Position numbers and translations under genes: made by a program. The notes beneath the pieces are model-generated. The model did no database searches, was not told the origin of the DNA, and was given only the letters and a program-made list of their open reading frames with translations. From Bacillota bacterium (GTDB lineage: Bacteria > Bacillota > Clostridia > Peptostreptococcales > Anaerovoracaceae), in contig JARBUO010000002.1 of NCBI GenBank assembly GCA_029239605.1, positions 1-64,000 on the forward strand: a DNA stretch of 64,000 nt. Reading direction: 5' to 3'. Positions within the stretch are counted from its first letter, which is position 1; every line of letters begins with the position of its first letter. Below are positions 33,864-43,696 of the stretch, piece by piece.

Positions 33864-36800
33864 TTGAAATCGTTAATAGAAAGCACAATCAACTGGAATA
33901 AAATCGGCAAGCATCCCAAAGACAGCTATATTTTCTCAATCGGAAAGGCAGTCGTTTCGAAAGAAACGGCTGTCCTTTCCCTTGATATTCAGCTGAACTT
34001 TGTATTTCCCTTTGCGGATGCGGAGCGTGTCTCCGATCTGGTCAAAAGCCAGATACCGGGATTAAACGGTGTGAAGCTCAATTTCATCTACGAGAATGTG
34101 ATTCTGAGCGAAACCGAGATCCTTAAACATTATATTGAACACATGATCCATGAGATCAACGGAAGTTATGCCGCAATTACAAAGACAATTTTTCCTAAGG
34201 AATTTAAAATAGAAGACGGACGGCTGACCATAATGGCTCTGGGAGCAGTAGCTGTCAGTGAGCTCAACGATAAGGTTGCCCGTCATTTTGAACAGTACCT
34301 GAAACGGGATTTTGGGATTGAGACAAACGTAGTATTTGAAAATCATACGGATAATTATAAAGAAACGGCTAAGGAACGTGCTCAGCAGGCGCAGAAAGAG
34401 CTGGAAGAAGCTACAAAAGCCTTGAAACAGGCGGCTGCTTCCGGAGGCTCCGGCGGAAACGGAGCAGTCGGTGCCTTTGGAGGGAAACCAGGCGGAAGCA
34501 ATGGGGGAAACGGCAATGGAGGAGGTTTTTCCAAGGGCGGTGAGAAATGGAAACGGAGAGAAAAGGAAGAACCCATGGTGGGAAACCGCATTATGGGAAA
34601 AAATATCAATGATGCACCGGTTCCTATGTCCAGCATTACAGTAGACAGCGGGCAGGTAACCATTGAGGGTATGCTCTTCCGAAAAGAATCCAGAACCATT
34701 AAAAACAATAAAAAACTTGTTACCTTACTTGTAACGGACAAGATCACCTCCATGTGCGTGAAGCTCTTTGCTTCTGAAGAAAAATGGACGGAAATCGATG
34801 AAAATCTGAAATCCGGGGATTATGTCAAAATCCGTGGTAATGCGGAATTTGACACCTTTGAGAATATTCTGGTCATCATGGGGAAGGATATTGAAAAAAC
34901 AGAAAAGGAAGACCGCAAAGACAATTGTGAAAAAAAGAGAATCGAACTTCATGCCCATACAAAGATGAGCGCCATGGATGGTCTGAATGAAATTGGCGGG
35001 ATGATCAAAACTGCTGCCAAGTGGGGCCAGAAGGCCATTGCCATTACGGACCACGGTGTGGTACAAGCATTTCCCGATGCAGCAAAGACCGTCAAGTACG
35101 GGAAACTCGATATCAAGCTGATCTACGGCCTGGAGGGGTATTTATATGATGATTCTCAGGATACAGACGGTAAGATTGATTATAAGTCAAAGAATACATA
35201 TCATATTATTTTGCTTGCAAGAACCCAGGAGGGACTGAAGAATCTCTACAAACTGGTCTCGATCTCCCATTTGGAATACTTCTACAAGAGGCCGAGAATC
35301 CCGAAATCGGTTCTTACTGCTCATCGAGAGGGCTTAATCATTGGATCAGCCTGTGAAGCCGGAGAGGTTTATCGGAGCATTCTCCATAAAAAGCCGGAGG
35401 ATGAGATTATACGTATTGCTGAGTATTATGATTATCTGGAAATACAGCCCCTGGTCAATAATCAATTTCTCATTGACAACGGTACTGTACCGGATCGGGA
35501 GGCTCTTAAGGATATCAACCGGAAGATTATTGATCTTGGAAAACAGCTGGGCAAAACCGTTGCAGCAACCTGTGATGCCCATTACTCCAACCCGGAAGAG
35601 GCGCTCTACCGGAAGATCCTCATGGCAGGGCAAGGCTTCAAGGACATCGAAGGCGATAAAGGGCTCCATATGAGAACCACAGAGGAAATGTTGGAGGAAT
35701 TTGATTATCTGGGAGAAGAAACCGCAAGAGAAGTGGTAATCGAAGCAACCAATCGAATCGCAGACATGGTAGAAAAAGTAGTTCCTGTTCCCAGCGGAAA
35801 ATTCCCGCCGAAGATTGACGGCGCGGAAGAACGTCTCAGAACGCGTTGCATGGAGACAGCGTGGGGGATCTACGGGAATCCGCTGCCGGAGCTGGTGCAA
35901 AAGCGCCTGGACAGAGAGTTGAACTCCATCATCAACAACGGATATGCCGTCATGTATGTATCTGCGGAAATGCTGGTTCAGAAATCCCTTTCAGACGGAT
36001 ATCTGGTCGGCTCCCGGGGATCGGTTGGATCGTCTTTCGCAGCCACTATGGGTGGTATCACCGAGGTAAATCCGCTCGCGCCCCATTACATATGCCCCAA
36101 TCCGGAGTGTAAAAACTCAGAGTTTATTACGGATGGAAGCTATGACTGCGGTATCGACATGCCGGACAAAAACTGCCCCAAATGCGGTACCCTTTATAAG
36201 AAAGACGGCTTCAGTATCCCATTCGAAGTATTTCTTGGCTTTGAAGGGGACAAAGAGCCCGATATTGACCTGAATTTTGCGGGAGAATATCAGCCCGTAG
36301 CCCATAAATATGTCGAAGACATCTTCGGCAGAGAAAACGTATTCCGTGCGGGTACCATCGGTACCGTTGCATCGAAAACCGCTTACGGTTTCGTCATGAA
36401 ATACTTTGAAGAACGTCAGCAGCCGGTGAATAAGTGGGAGGCAGACCGTCTGACAGAGTGTTGTACAGGCGTGAGAAGAACCACCGGACAGCATCCCGGC
36501 GGGATCATCATCGTTCCCAGGGGTCATGAAATTTTCGAGTTTTGCCCGGTACAGCATCCGGCAAACGACATGACCACAGACATTATAACGACCCACTTCG
36601 ATTATCACTCCATCGATGAAAACCTGCTGAAGCTGGATATTCTCGGCCACGACGTACCGTCCATGATCCGTCAGCTCCAGGATATGACCGGAGTGGACCC
36701 GCTACTGGTTCCGCTGAAGGACCCAAAGGTAGACAGCATTTTTCTTGGAATCGAAGGTCTTGATATCAAAGACCCGGAATATAAATTTACTCATGGGAGT

Positions 36801-37679
36801 TATGGAATCCCGGAATTCGGTACAAAGTTTGTAAGGCAGATGCTGGATGATACACAGCCGTCAATGTTTGCGGATCTGGTTCGTATTTCCGGGTTCTCAC
36901 ATGGTACAGACGTATGGATCAACAATGCTCAGGAGTTTATCAAGAGCGGTCTTGCCACCATGAAGGACGCAATTTCTACCCGAGACGACATCATGAACTA
37001 TCTGATTCTGAAAGGGCTGCCGAATAAAACCGCCTTCAAGATCATGGAAAATGTAAGAAAAGGTAAGGGCATTACACAGGAAGAGGCAGACCTTATGGCT
37101 GAAAATAACGTTCCGGAATGGTATATTGAATCCTGCCGAAGGATTAAATATATGTTCCCCAAGGCCCATGCAGTAGCCTATGTTATGATGTCCTACCGTA
37201 TTGCTTATTATAAGGTTTATCATCCGGTGGAATTTTACTGCGTACTCTTTACGACAAAAGTCAGCGAATTTGATGCCGACACCATACTGAAAGGTGCCAG
37301 AGCCATCATGAATAAGATCGAACTCATCGAGGCAAAAGGAAAAAATGCCACAAAAAAAGAAGAAGATGAGGTCACTGTATTGGAAATCGCTTATGAAATG
37401 TATTCCAGAGGCTACGAATTTGCACCGGCAGAAATCGGCAAATCCCATGCAACACGATTCCTTGCGGTGGATGGAAAAGCGCTGCTTCCCTTTGTAGCAC
37501 TCTCTGGTGTGGGAGAAAGTGCTGCCAAATCCATCGTTGCAGAATATGAGAAGAAGCCGTTTATTTCTGTCGATGACATGCGAAACCGGGCAAAAGTCAA
37601 CAAAACAGCCATTGAAGCACTGACCAATCACGGCGTGCTTTCGGATATTCCCGAATCCGACCAGCTTTGTCTTTTCTAA
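33864..37679 (+). CDS. polC: DNA polymerase III PolC, lacking the inserted 3'-5' exonuclease
   Basis: 1271 residues against about 1430 for most PolCs. Domains: N-terminal domain (1-~165); a coiled/Gly-rich linker (~165-230); OB fold (~245-345); PHP (~355-600); palm, zinc-binding loop (CPNPECKNSE, about 744, and CPKCG, about 771) and catalytic PDIDLNF (Asp800, Asp802); then fingers and C-terminal regions. In ordinary PolC a ~170-residue DEDD exonuclease interrupts PHP after the IYGLEGYLYDD-type strand; here the chain passes from DD430 to NTYHIILLA (444) with only ~14 residues. I find no DEDD motif elsewhere. PHP ligands H363, H365, D396, H397, E424, H447, C497, D571 and H573 all look present. 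Start ATT/ATG context: the first codon is at 33864 after GGAGG (33850s), initiating with TTG. Confidence 0.93.
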   Translation: MKSLIESTINWNKIGKHPKDSYIFSIGKAVVSKETAVLSLDIQLNFVFPFADAERVSDLVKSQIPGLNGVKLNFIYENVILSETEILKHYIEHMIHEINGSYAAITKTIFPKEFKIEDGRLTIMALGAVAVSELNDKVARHFEQYLKRDFGIETNVVFENHTDNYKETAKERAQQAQKELEEATKALKQAAASGGSGGNGAVGAFGGKPGGSNGGNGNGGGFSKGGEKWKRREKEEPMVGNRIMGKNINDAPVPMSSITVDSGQVTIEGMLFRKESRTIKNNKKLVTLLVTDKITSMCVKLFASEEKWTEIDENLKSGDYVKIRGNAEFDTFENILVIMGKDIEKTEKEDRKDNCEKKRIELHAHTKMSAMDGLNEIGGMIKTAAKWGQKAIAITDHGVVQAFPDAAKTVKYGKLDIKLIYGLEGYLYDDSQDTDGKIDYKSKNTYHIILLARTQEGLKNLYKLVSISHLEYFYKRPRIPKSVLTAHREGLIIGSACEAGEVYRSILHKKPEDEIIRIAEYYDYLEIQPLVNNQFLIDNGTVPDREALKDINRKIIDLGKQLGKTVAATCDAHYSNPEEALYRKILMAGQGFKDIEGDKGLHMRTTEEMLEEFDYLGEETAREVVIEATNRIADMVEKVVPVPSGKFPPKIDGAEERLRTRCMETAWGIYGNPLPELVQKRLDRELNSIINNGYAVMYVSAEMLVQKSLSDGYLVGSRGSVGSSFAATMGGITEVNPLAPHYICPNPECKNSEFITDGSYDCGIDMPDKNCPKCGTLYKKDGFSIPFEVFLGFEGDKEPDIDLNFAGEYQPVAHKYVEDIFGRENVFRAGTIGTVASKTAYGFVMKYFEERQQPVNKWEADRLTECCTGVRRTTGQHPGGIIIVPRGHEIFEFCPVQHPANDMTTDIITTHFDYHSIDENLLKLDILGHDVPSMIRQLQDMTGVDPLLVPLKDPKVDSIFLGIEGLDIKDPEYKFTHGSYGIPEFGTKFVRQMLDDTQPSMFADLVRISGFSHGTDVWINNAQEFIKSGLATMKDAISTRDDIMNYLILKGLPNKTAFKIMENVRKGKGITQEEADLMAENNVPEWYIESCRRIKYMFPKAHAVAYVMMSYRIAYYKVYHPVEFYCVLFTTKVSEFDADTILKGARAIMNKIELIEAKGKNATKKEEDEVTVLEIAYEMYSRGYEFAPAEIGKSHATRFLAVDGKALLPFVALSGVGESAAKSIVAEYEKKPFISVDDMRNRAKVNKTAIEALTNHGVLSDIPESDQLCLF

Positions 37680-37733
37680 AGCTAAGAAACTGCTGATACA
37701 AGGTTATTTTGATTACTTTTTTCTAGAAAAGGC

Positions 37734-37762
37734 TTGCAATACCAAGGTTTTTGTGCTATTGT
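37734..37762 (+). promoter_or_regulatory. Promoter of the rimP-nusA-infB operon
   Basis: TTGCAA at 37734-37739, 17 bases, TATTGT at 37757-37762. It is followed by a strong hairpin in the leader (37797-37820) and lies 55 bases after polC. Confidence 0.6.
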
Positions 37763-37796
37763 AAAAAAGTAGTAGAAAACTTGACTTGTAAATGCA

Positions 37797-37833
37797 AAAG
37801 AGTGGGCAATCCCACTCTTTCACTTTTGTGAAG
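37797..37833 (+). promoter_or_regulatory. Leader hairpins before rimP
   Basis: AAAGAGTGGG at 37797-37806 pairs exactly with 37811-37820 (loop CAAT); a CAC-TTTT-GTG mini-hairpin follows. The U content is modest, so it is either an antitermination/attenuation point for the operon or the terminator of polC. The nusA operon is autoregulated by termination in several bacteria, which makes attenuation plausible. Confidence 0.5.
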
Positions 37834-37908
37834 GAAAAGAAGAGGATTTTATGCCTTAGGGCATCTAATTTCAGGGGAGAACGGAGCTGTCCGTTCAAAG
37901 GAGTTACA

Positions 37909-38388
37909 ATGGCAAAATACAAGATAAAAGAACTGATAACGGAAGAATTGTCAGAGTTTCTGGACACGAACGGATACGAACTATACAACGTTGAATTCGT
38001 CAAAGAGGGAAAAGACTGGTTCCTTAGAGTCTATATTGACCGGGCTGAGGATTCGGATGAGGGCATTGGGACAGACGATTGCGAGAAGGTAAGCCGATAT
38101 CTCAGTGAAAAGCTGGATTCCCTTGACCCTATTGAACAAAATTATTACCTTGAAGTCTCATCACCAGGGATGGACAGGGCGCTGCTGAAAGACAGCGATT
38201 ACGTTCGCTATGCGGGCCGTTATGTGGATATTACCCTGTATCAGGGTTTGAATGGTAAAAAGACGTTCTTTGGCAAGCTGGAAGGCTTGCACGACGGGAA
38301 CCTGATCATTCTGGACGAAAAAGAAGCCAGAATTGAGATACCAATGGAAAAAGTGGCAAAAACAAAGCTTGCTGTTCTAACGTTTTAG
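37909..38388 (+). CDS. rimP: Ribosome maturation factor RimP
   Basis: 159 residues from ATG 37909, after AAAGGAG; the in-frame ATG at 37792 would read through the leader hairpin and lacks homology. RimP helps assemble the 30S central domain. Conserved VEFVKEGKDWFLRVYID and YYLEVSSPGMDRAL. First gene of the rimP-nusA-rnpM-ylxQ-infB-rbfA operon. Confidence 0.96.
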   Translation: MAKYKIKELITEELSEFLDTNGYELYNVEFVKEGKDWFLRVYIDRAEDSDEGIGTDDCEKVSRYLSEKLDSLDPIEQNYYLEVSSPGMDRALLKDSDYVRYAGRYVDITLYQGLNGKKTFFGKLEGLHDGNLIILDEKEARIEIPMEKVAKTKLAVLTF

Positions 38389-38490
38389 TAGAAAATTTGC
38401 GACTGTAGAAAATTTTCTTACATCTGTGCGTTACAACGAAGCGAAAGTTTCTGAACTTCGTTATATTTTAAGGAGGATAGTTGAGTCATA

Positions 38491-39714
38491 ATGAACAGAG
38501 AATTTATTAAGGCAGTTGAGGAATTAGAAAAGGAAAAAGAAATCTCCAAAGACCTTTTAATTGAAGCCATCGAATCTGCCCTTGTATCCGCATACAAAAA
38601 AAACTACGGAACTTCTCAAAATGTCAGAGTGAATATTGACAGAGACACTGGTGATATTGATGTTTTTATGAGAAAGGATATCGTGGAGGTTGTTGTGGAT
38701 CCCTTCGTAGAGGTTTCTATTGAGGAAGCACGAGAGATCGATCCTAAATACGAGGTCGGCGATGTGATTGAAAAGCAGGTTACACCGAGAGACTTTGGAA
38801 GAATAGCCGCTCAAACTGCCAAACAGGTTGTTGTACAACGAATCAGAGAAGCAGAACGCGGCTTGATTTATGATGACTATTCCAATCGACAATCAGAGAT
38901 CGTGACGGGAATTATACAGAGAGTAAGCAATGATACTGTATTCATCAACATGGGTAAAACGGAAGGAATTCTTGCTGCCACAGAGCAGGTTGCCGGAGAG
39001 AAATATCTGATCAACAGCAGAATCAAAGTTTATATCATGGACGTTAAGAAGACCACAAAAGGACCTCAGGTTTACCTTTCCAGATCCCATCCGGGTCTTG
39101 TTAAGAGACTGTTCGAACTGGAGGTTCCAGAAATTCAGGATGGTGTCGTTGAAATAAAAAGCATATCCAGAGAGGCCGGTTCCAGAACCAAAATGGCAGT
39201 TTATACGGCAGATGAAAACGTCGATCCTGTTGGTGCATGTGTTGGTTCAAGAGGAACCAGAGTTCAAACCATTGTAGATGAGCTCTTCGGTGAAAAGATC
39301 GATATTATCAACTGGAGCGAGAATCCGGAAAAACTCATCAGCAGCGCGCTGAGCCCAGCCAAGGTTGAGAAAGTTATCGTCAACGAAGAAGGAAAATCGG
39401 CAACGGTTATCGTGCCGGATTATCAGCTCTCTCTGGCAATCGGCAAGGAAGGGCAGAATGTTAGACTGGCTGCCAAACTGTGCGGCTGGAAAATCGATAT
39501 CAAAAGCCATACTCAATTCTTTCCCGAGGAAGGCGAGTTTGAGAATGATGTTGAATTTGAGCGTTTTGAAGAAGAAGACGGCTTTGAGGAATGGGAAGAA
39601 ACGGGAGATGATCTTCCGCTGGAAGAAGATGATTATCAGATCGTAGAAGTGGAAGCGGTACCTGAAGAACCAAAGCCAAAACGCGGAAGAAAGAAAACAG
39701 AATCGGCTGAGTAA
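38491..39714 (+). CDS. nusA: Transcription termination/antitermination factor NusA
   Basis: 407 residues. N-terminal RNA-polymerase-binding domain (1-~125), an S1 domain (~130-200), then two KH domains (VGACVGSRGTRVQTIV, LAIGKEGQNVRLAAKL). The C-terminal tail after residue 345 is acidic (long Glu/Asp runs) with a final basic patch (KPKRGRKK); the acidic repeats of Proteobacteria are missing, as usual in Firmicutes. AAGGAGG is 14 bases from the ATG, an unusually long spacing. Confidence 0.97.
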   Translation: MNREFIKAVEELEKEKEISKDLLIEAIESALVSAYKKNYGTSQNVRVNIDRDTGDIDVFMRKDIVEVVVDPFVEVSIEEAREIDPKYEVGDVIEKQVTPRDFGRIAAQTAKQVVVQRIREAERGLIYDDYSNRQSEIVTGIIQRVSNDTVFINMGKTEGILAATEQVAGEKYLINSRIKVYIMDVKKTTKGPQVYLSRSHPGLVKRLFELEVPEIQDGVVEIKSISREAGSRTKMAVYTADENVDPVGACVGSRGTRVQTIVDELFGEKIDIINWSENPEKLISSALSPAKVEKVIVNEEGKSATVIVPDYQLSLAIGKEGQNVRLAAKLCGWKIDIKSHTQFFPEEGEFENDVEFERFEEEDGFEEWEETGDDLPLEEDDYQIVEVEAVPEEPKPKRGRKKTESAE

Positions 39715-39750
39715 AGAGGCAGAGATACAGATAGATAAGGGGGTGTTTCT

Positions 39751-40026
39751 ATGAAAACGAAAAAAGTCCCAATGCGCAGATGTGTTGGGTGCATGGAATC
39801 AAAACCGAAAAAAGAATTGATTCGAATCGTTGCTGCAGACGGCGGTCCCAAAATCGATTTGACAGGTAAGGCAAATGGGAGAGGCATATATTTATGTCCG
39901 AATACCGATTGTTTTACAAAGGCCAGAAAGAAAAAAGCTGTCGGCAGGGGCCTTGAGATAGAAATAGGAGAAGCGGAGCTGGACAATTTATTCAAGGAGC
40001 TGGCGGAACATGAGAAGAAGAGTTGA
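39751..40026 (+). CDS. rnpM: RNase P modulator RnpM (YlxR)
   Basis: 91 residues. MRRCVGCMESKPKKELIRIV and GRGIYLCPNTDCF (two CxxC-like pairs) are the YlxR marks. In B. subtilis the protein binds RNase P RNA and restrains its activity. Basic overall. It overlaps ylxQ by 17 bases. Confidence 0.95.
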   Translation: MKTKKVPMRRCVGCMESKPKKELIRIVAADGGPKIDLTGKANGRGIYLCPNTDCFTKARKKKAVGRGLEIEIGEAELDNLFKELAEHEKKS

Positions 40027-40315
40027 TAGCTATCTGGGTTTCGCAGCCAAATCAAAGAACTTGGTATCAGGCTATCAATCCTGCCTGCATGCCATCAAGC
40101 ATCGAAAGCTGAAACTGCTGATCCTGGCAGAGGACTTATCCGAAAATACGGTAAAAAAGCTGTCCAGGGTGGCAGAGGAGGGAAGTGTACCTGTTAGGGT
40201 TTACGGTCTCTCAGAGGAGCTGTCTCAGATCACGGGAAACCAGGATCGAGGGATTTTCGGCATTACCGATGGGAATTTTGCAGAGGCGATCATGAAAGAA
40301 ATTGACGGAAAATGA
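40010..40315 (+). CDS. ylxQ: L7Ae-family ribosomal protein YlxQ
   Basis: 101 residues. L7Ae/L30e/S12e-like fold that binds kink-turn RNA: YLGFAAKSKNLVSGYQSCLHA and LKLLILAEDLSENTVKKL. It sits between rnpM and infB as in Bacillus. K-turns occur in T-box leaders such as the one at 46797, but a functional link is only a possibility. Confidence 0.93.
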   Translation: MRRRVDSYLGFAAKSKNLVSGYQSCLHAIKHRKLKLLILAEDLSENTVKKLSRVAEEGSVPVRVYGLSEELSQITGNQDRGIFGITDGNFAEAIMKEIDGK

Positions 40316-40419
40316 CGAGGGGAAATCAACAGCTGCCTCGTACAGCGCGCAGATAATAGGAAATTTTCCACATTCGAAAATTTTCAGCGGATGCGTAATA
40401 AGAGAATGGAGGTGTTCGA

Positions 40420-43245
40420 ATGTCCAGTATGAAAATACATGAACTAGCGAAAGAACTGAATATGAGCAGTAAAGATATGTTGGATAAAATCAATTCCATG
40501 GGGATTGATGCCAAGAGCCATATGAGCGTGTTGTCCGATATGGACGTAGTCGCGATCAAAAACACAGTGCTGAGGGGAAAGGGCGGTTCGGAAACGAAAA
40601 TCGTTAAGGCTGCTCCCAAAAGGACTGAATCGCAGGATAAGGAAGAAGTTAAGGTGGTCGTTAAGGCGGCAGCGCATCCCAGCGCCAGCCCAGAATCTAA
40701 AGGCGCTCCCAAGCCAGCAGGGGTAAAGGCACAGCAGCCCCAGCCGCCTCACCAGCCGCAGCAGCAATCACAGCAGCAATCGCAGCATAGGACTTCCCAG
40801 CCCAGCCAAAACCAGCCCAATGGAACACAGCAGCAGGCCAGGAGCCCGCAGAATCAGGGAAGCAGCAGGCCATCCCAGCATCAGCAGCAGAGACCTTCCC
40901 AAGGCCAGGCCCAGAGACCGCAGGGGAATCAGAGTCAGCGTCCTTCCGGCGGATATCAGCAAAGACCGGCACAACAGGGCCAGCAGGGTCAGCATCATCA
41001 GTCGAATCAATCCGGACAGCAGGGACAGCAAAGATCTTCTCAGAACTATTCCGGACAGAACCAAAGACCGGCACAGTCCGGCCAGTACGGTCAACAAAGA
41101 CCTTCCTACGGTGGCCAGCAGAGACCGCCATACGGCAGTCAGCAATCTGATCAAAACAGGTCCTCCGATGATAGAAACGCGCAGCGTCCAAGAGCAGGAG
41201 AGCAACAGAGAGATCATCATAACAAACCGGGTGAATCCAGGCCGTTCCAGCCCAGATCTGAGAACAGGCCGGACAACAGAGAGCAGAGACCGGATCAGAG
41301 AGCTCAGAACCCAAGACAGCAAAAGCCTGGCAGCCAGACCAATCAGCAGAGATCTAACCAGGGAGGGAACCAACAGAGGCCTAACAACCAGCAGAGGCCT
41401 AACCTGCAAAGACCTGCTCAAAGGTCAAAACCTCGTCCAAAGCCAGCTCCAAAGCCGGTAGAACCAGAAATCAATCTGGCTGAACTGCCACCAGGAACGA
41501 AGATCATCAATGTTCCGATTACTGTTGCAGGTCTAGCAGATCAGATAGAAAAGTCCACTTCTCAGGTTATCATGGCGCTGATGAAGCTGGGTATTATGGC
41601 AAATATCAATCAGAATATAGATGAAGATACCGTTGTGATTCTTGGTTCCGAACTGGGGGTCAATATCGTGGTGGGTAAAGTAGAAGAGGAAGTCGTAGAA
41701 GAAGGCCTGGAATTGTTTAAGGATCAGGAGGAAGACTTGAAAGCGAGACCGCCGATCATTACCGTCATGGGTCATGTTGACCACGGTAAAACCTCTCTTC
41801 TGGATGCCATCAGAAAAACAAACGTTACAGCTTCCGAGTCCGGCGGGATAACACAGCACATCGGTGCGTCCGAAGTGCATGCCAATGGGCAGAAAATCGT
41901 GTTCCTGGATACACCGGGACATGAAGCCTTCACAGCAATGAGGGCGAGAGGTGCCCATGTAACGGATATTGCAGTTCTTGTAGTTGCGGCAGATGACAGT
42001 GTTAAGCCTCAGACGGTAGAAGCCATCAGCCATGCTAAGGCTGCCAGCGTTCCAATTATTGTTGCGATCAATAAAATGGATAAACCGGGAGCAGATCCGA
42101 CGCGAGTCAAACAGGATTTGACGGAGCATGGCCTTCTCATCGAAGAATGGGGCGGAGATATCATTTGCGTGCCCGTTTCTGCAAAGACAGGAGAAGGAAT
42201 CGATACCCTTCTTGAAATGATTCTGCTTCAGGCGGAGGTTCTGGAATTAAAGGCGAATCCAAATCGTCTGGCCATGGGTTCCGTTATTGAAGCGAGACTC
42301 GATAAAACCAGAGGTCCTGTTGCTACTCTGCTGGTACTCAACGGTACGCTGCAGGCAGGCATGAGCGTCGTAGCAGGAACCTGCTCCGGCAGAATCAAAG
42401 CCATGACCAATTTCAAAGGTGATGCCATCAGAAAGGCCGGCCCCGCTACAGCGGTAGAAATCCTTGGTCTCACAGAAGTTCCTGAGGCAGGCGATGAATT
42501 CAACGCTGTCAAGGAAGATAAGGTTGCGAGAGAAATCGCAGAAAACCGTAAATCCAAGCTGAGAGAAGAGGTTATGGCCAGAAACTCAAGCATAACACTG
42601 GAACAGCTCTTCAGTCAGATTCAGGAAGGTGAAGTCAAAGAGCTGAACCTTATCATCAAAGGTGACGTTCAGGGTTCCGTGGGAGCATTGACCCAATCTC
42701 TGGAAAAATTAAAGAATGAAAACGTTAAGGTGAAGATAATTCATACCGGTGTTGGTACCGTTACCGAATCCGACATCATGTTGGCAAATACTTCCGGTGC
42801 CATCATCATTGCATTTAATGTAAGACCTAGTACTGCGATTACCAATCTCGCAGAAAGAGAAAAGGTCGAAATCAGAACTTACAGGGTCATCTATGATGCT
42901 ATCGACGAAGTGGAATCAGCCATGAAGGGAATGCTTGACCCGGTATTTAAAGAAGTAGTTCTGGGCAAGATAGAAATCAGAAACACCTTTAAGGTTCCTG
43001 GTGTAGGCATCATCGGCGGTGCATACGTACTGGAAGGAAAGGTGCTGAGAAACGCTGAGATCAGGCTTGTAAGAGACGGTATTGTTATTCATGAGGGTAA
43101 GATTTCATCCTTGAAGAGATTCAAAGATGACGTGAAAGAAGTAAATCACGGTTATGAGTGCGGTATCGGTATTGAAAACTACAATGACATCAAGGAAGGC
43201 GACATCATCGAAGCGTTCAAGATGGAGCAGATAGAGAGAAAATAA
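40420..43245 (+). CDS. infB: Translation initiation factor IF-2 with a Gln-rich linker
   Basis: 941 residues. Two IF2-N modules: the first at the N-terminus ([20 protein letters not shown]), the second at about 350-425. Between them, residues ~90-345 form a low-complexity linker rich in Gln, Arg, Pro, Ser, Gly and Asn. The GTPase domain starts near 450 ([21 protein letters not shown]); domains II, III and the fMet-tRNA-binding C-terminal domain follow. IF2 brings initiator tRNA to the 30S and promotes 50S joining. GGAGGTG precedes the ATG. Confidence 0.97.
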   Translation: MSSMKIHELAKELNMSSKDMLDKINSMGIDAKSHMSVLSDMDVVAIKNTVLRGKGGSETKIVKAAPKRTESQDKEEVKVVVKAAAHPSASPESKGAPKPAGVKAQQPQPPHQPQQQSQQQSQHRTSQPSQNQPNGTQQQARSPQNQGSSRPSQHQQQRPSQGQAQRPQGNQSQRPSGGYQQRPAQQGQQGQHHQSNQSGQQGQQRSSQNYSGQNQRPAQSGQYGQQRPSYGGQQRPPYGSQQSDQNRSSDDRNAQRPRAGEQQRDHHNKPGESRPFQPRSENRPDNREQRPDQRAQNPRQQKPGSQTNQQRSNQGGNQQRPNNQQRPNLQRPAQRSKPRPKPAPKPVEPEINLAELPPGTKIINVPITVAGLADQIEKSTSQVIMALMKLGIMANINQNIDEDTVVILGSELGVNIVVGKVEEEVVEEGLELFKDQEEDLKARPPIITVMGHVDHGKTSLLDAIRKTNVTASESGGITQHIGASEVHANGQKIVFLDTPGHEAFTAMRARGAHVTDIAVLVVAADDSVKPQTVEAISHAKAASVPIIVAINKMDKPGADPTRVKQDLTEHGLLIEEWGGDIICVPVSAKTGEGIDTLLEMILLQAEVLELKANPNRLAMGSVIEARLDKTRGPVATLLVLNGTLQAGMSVVAGTCSGRIKAMTNFKGDAIRKAGPATAVEILGLTEVPEAGDEFNAVKEDKVAREIAENRKSKLREEVMARNSSITLEQLFSQIQEGEVKELNLIIKGDVQGSVGALTQSLEKLKNENVKVKIIHTGVGTVTESDIMLANTSGAIIIAFNVRPSTAITNLAEREKVEIRTYRVIYDAIDEVESAMKGMLDPVFKEVVLGKIEIRNTFKVPGVGIIGGAYVLEGKVLRNAEIRLVRDGIVIHEGKISSLKRFKDDVKEVNHGYECGIGIENYNDIKEGDIIEAFKMEQIERK
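40690..41460 (+). repeat. Low-complexity coding segment of infB
   Basis: About 770 bases encoding a Gln/Arg/Ser/Pro/Gly-rich linker with imperfect short repeats such as GQQRPS and QQRP(N/S). CAG codons dominate. The opposite strand therefore holds long spurious ORFs. Confidence 0.85.
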
Positions 43246-43276
43246 CGAAACAGGACAAAAGATAAAAGGAGCGCAA

Positions 43277-43696
43277 ATGGGAAAAGGATATCGATCAGGC
43301 CGTTTGGGAGAAGAGATCAGAAGAATTGTCAGCGATCTTCTTCTTCGGGAGATCAAAGATCCGAGACTTTCGGGAATGGTAAGCGTTTCCGCAGTGGAGG
43401 TCACAGAAGACGGCAGTTATGCCACGGTATACATTACAGTTCTTGGCAGCAGGCCTTCGGAGGAAACCAGCGATGAGAAAAAGGATGAGGTTCTGGCCGC
43501 GTTTAAGAGCGCAAAGGGGCTGATTCGCAGGGAAATTGGTAAGCAGGTTAAACTGCGCCATGTACCGGATCTGCTGTTCAAATTCGATACCTCGTTGGAA
43601 TATGGAAGACATATCTCAAAGTTGATCGACACTCTTGGTATAGAAAAAGCGGATGAAGATAATGATGAAAAACACACTGAATCAGATCGCAGCTGA
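43277..43696 (+). CDS. rbfA: Ribosome-binding factor A
   Basis: 139 residues, KH-type fold. MGKGYRSGRLGEEIRRIVSD, EIKDPRLSGMVSVSAVEVT and RHVPDLLFKFDTSLEYG are diagnostic. RbfA helps 16S rRNA 5' end maturation. GGAGCG precedes the ATG. It overlaps nrnA by about 30 bases, giving translational coupling. Confidence 0.96.
   Translation: MGKGYRSGRLGEEIRRIVSDLLLREIKDPRLSGMVSVSAVEVTEDGSYATVYITVLGSRPSEETSDEKKDEVLAAFKSAKGLIRREIGKQVKLRHVPDLLFKFDTSLEYGRHISKLIDTLGIEKADEDNDEKHTESDRS

Noticed and set aside
40697-41421. Two long minus-strand ORFs opposite infB
   Set aside because: They are by-products of the CAG/CCA-rich IF2 linker and have no start signals.
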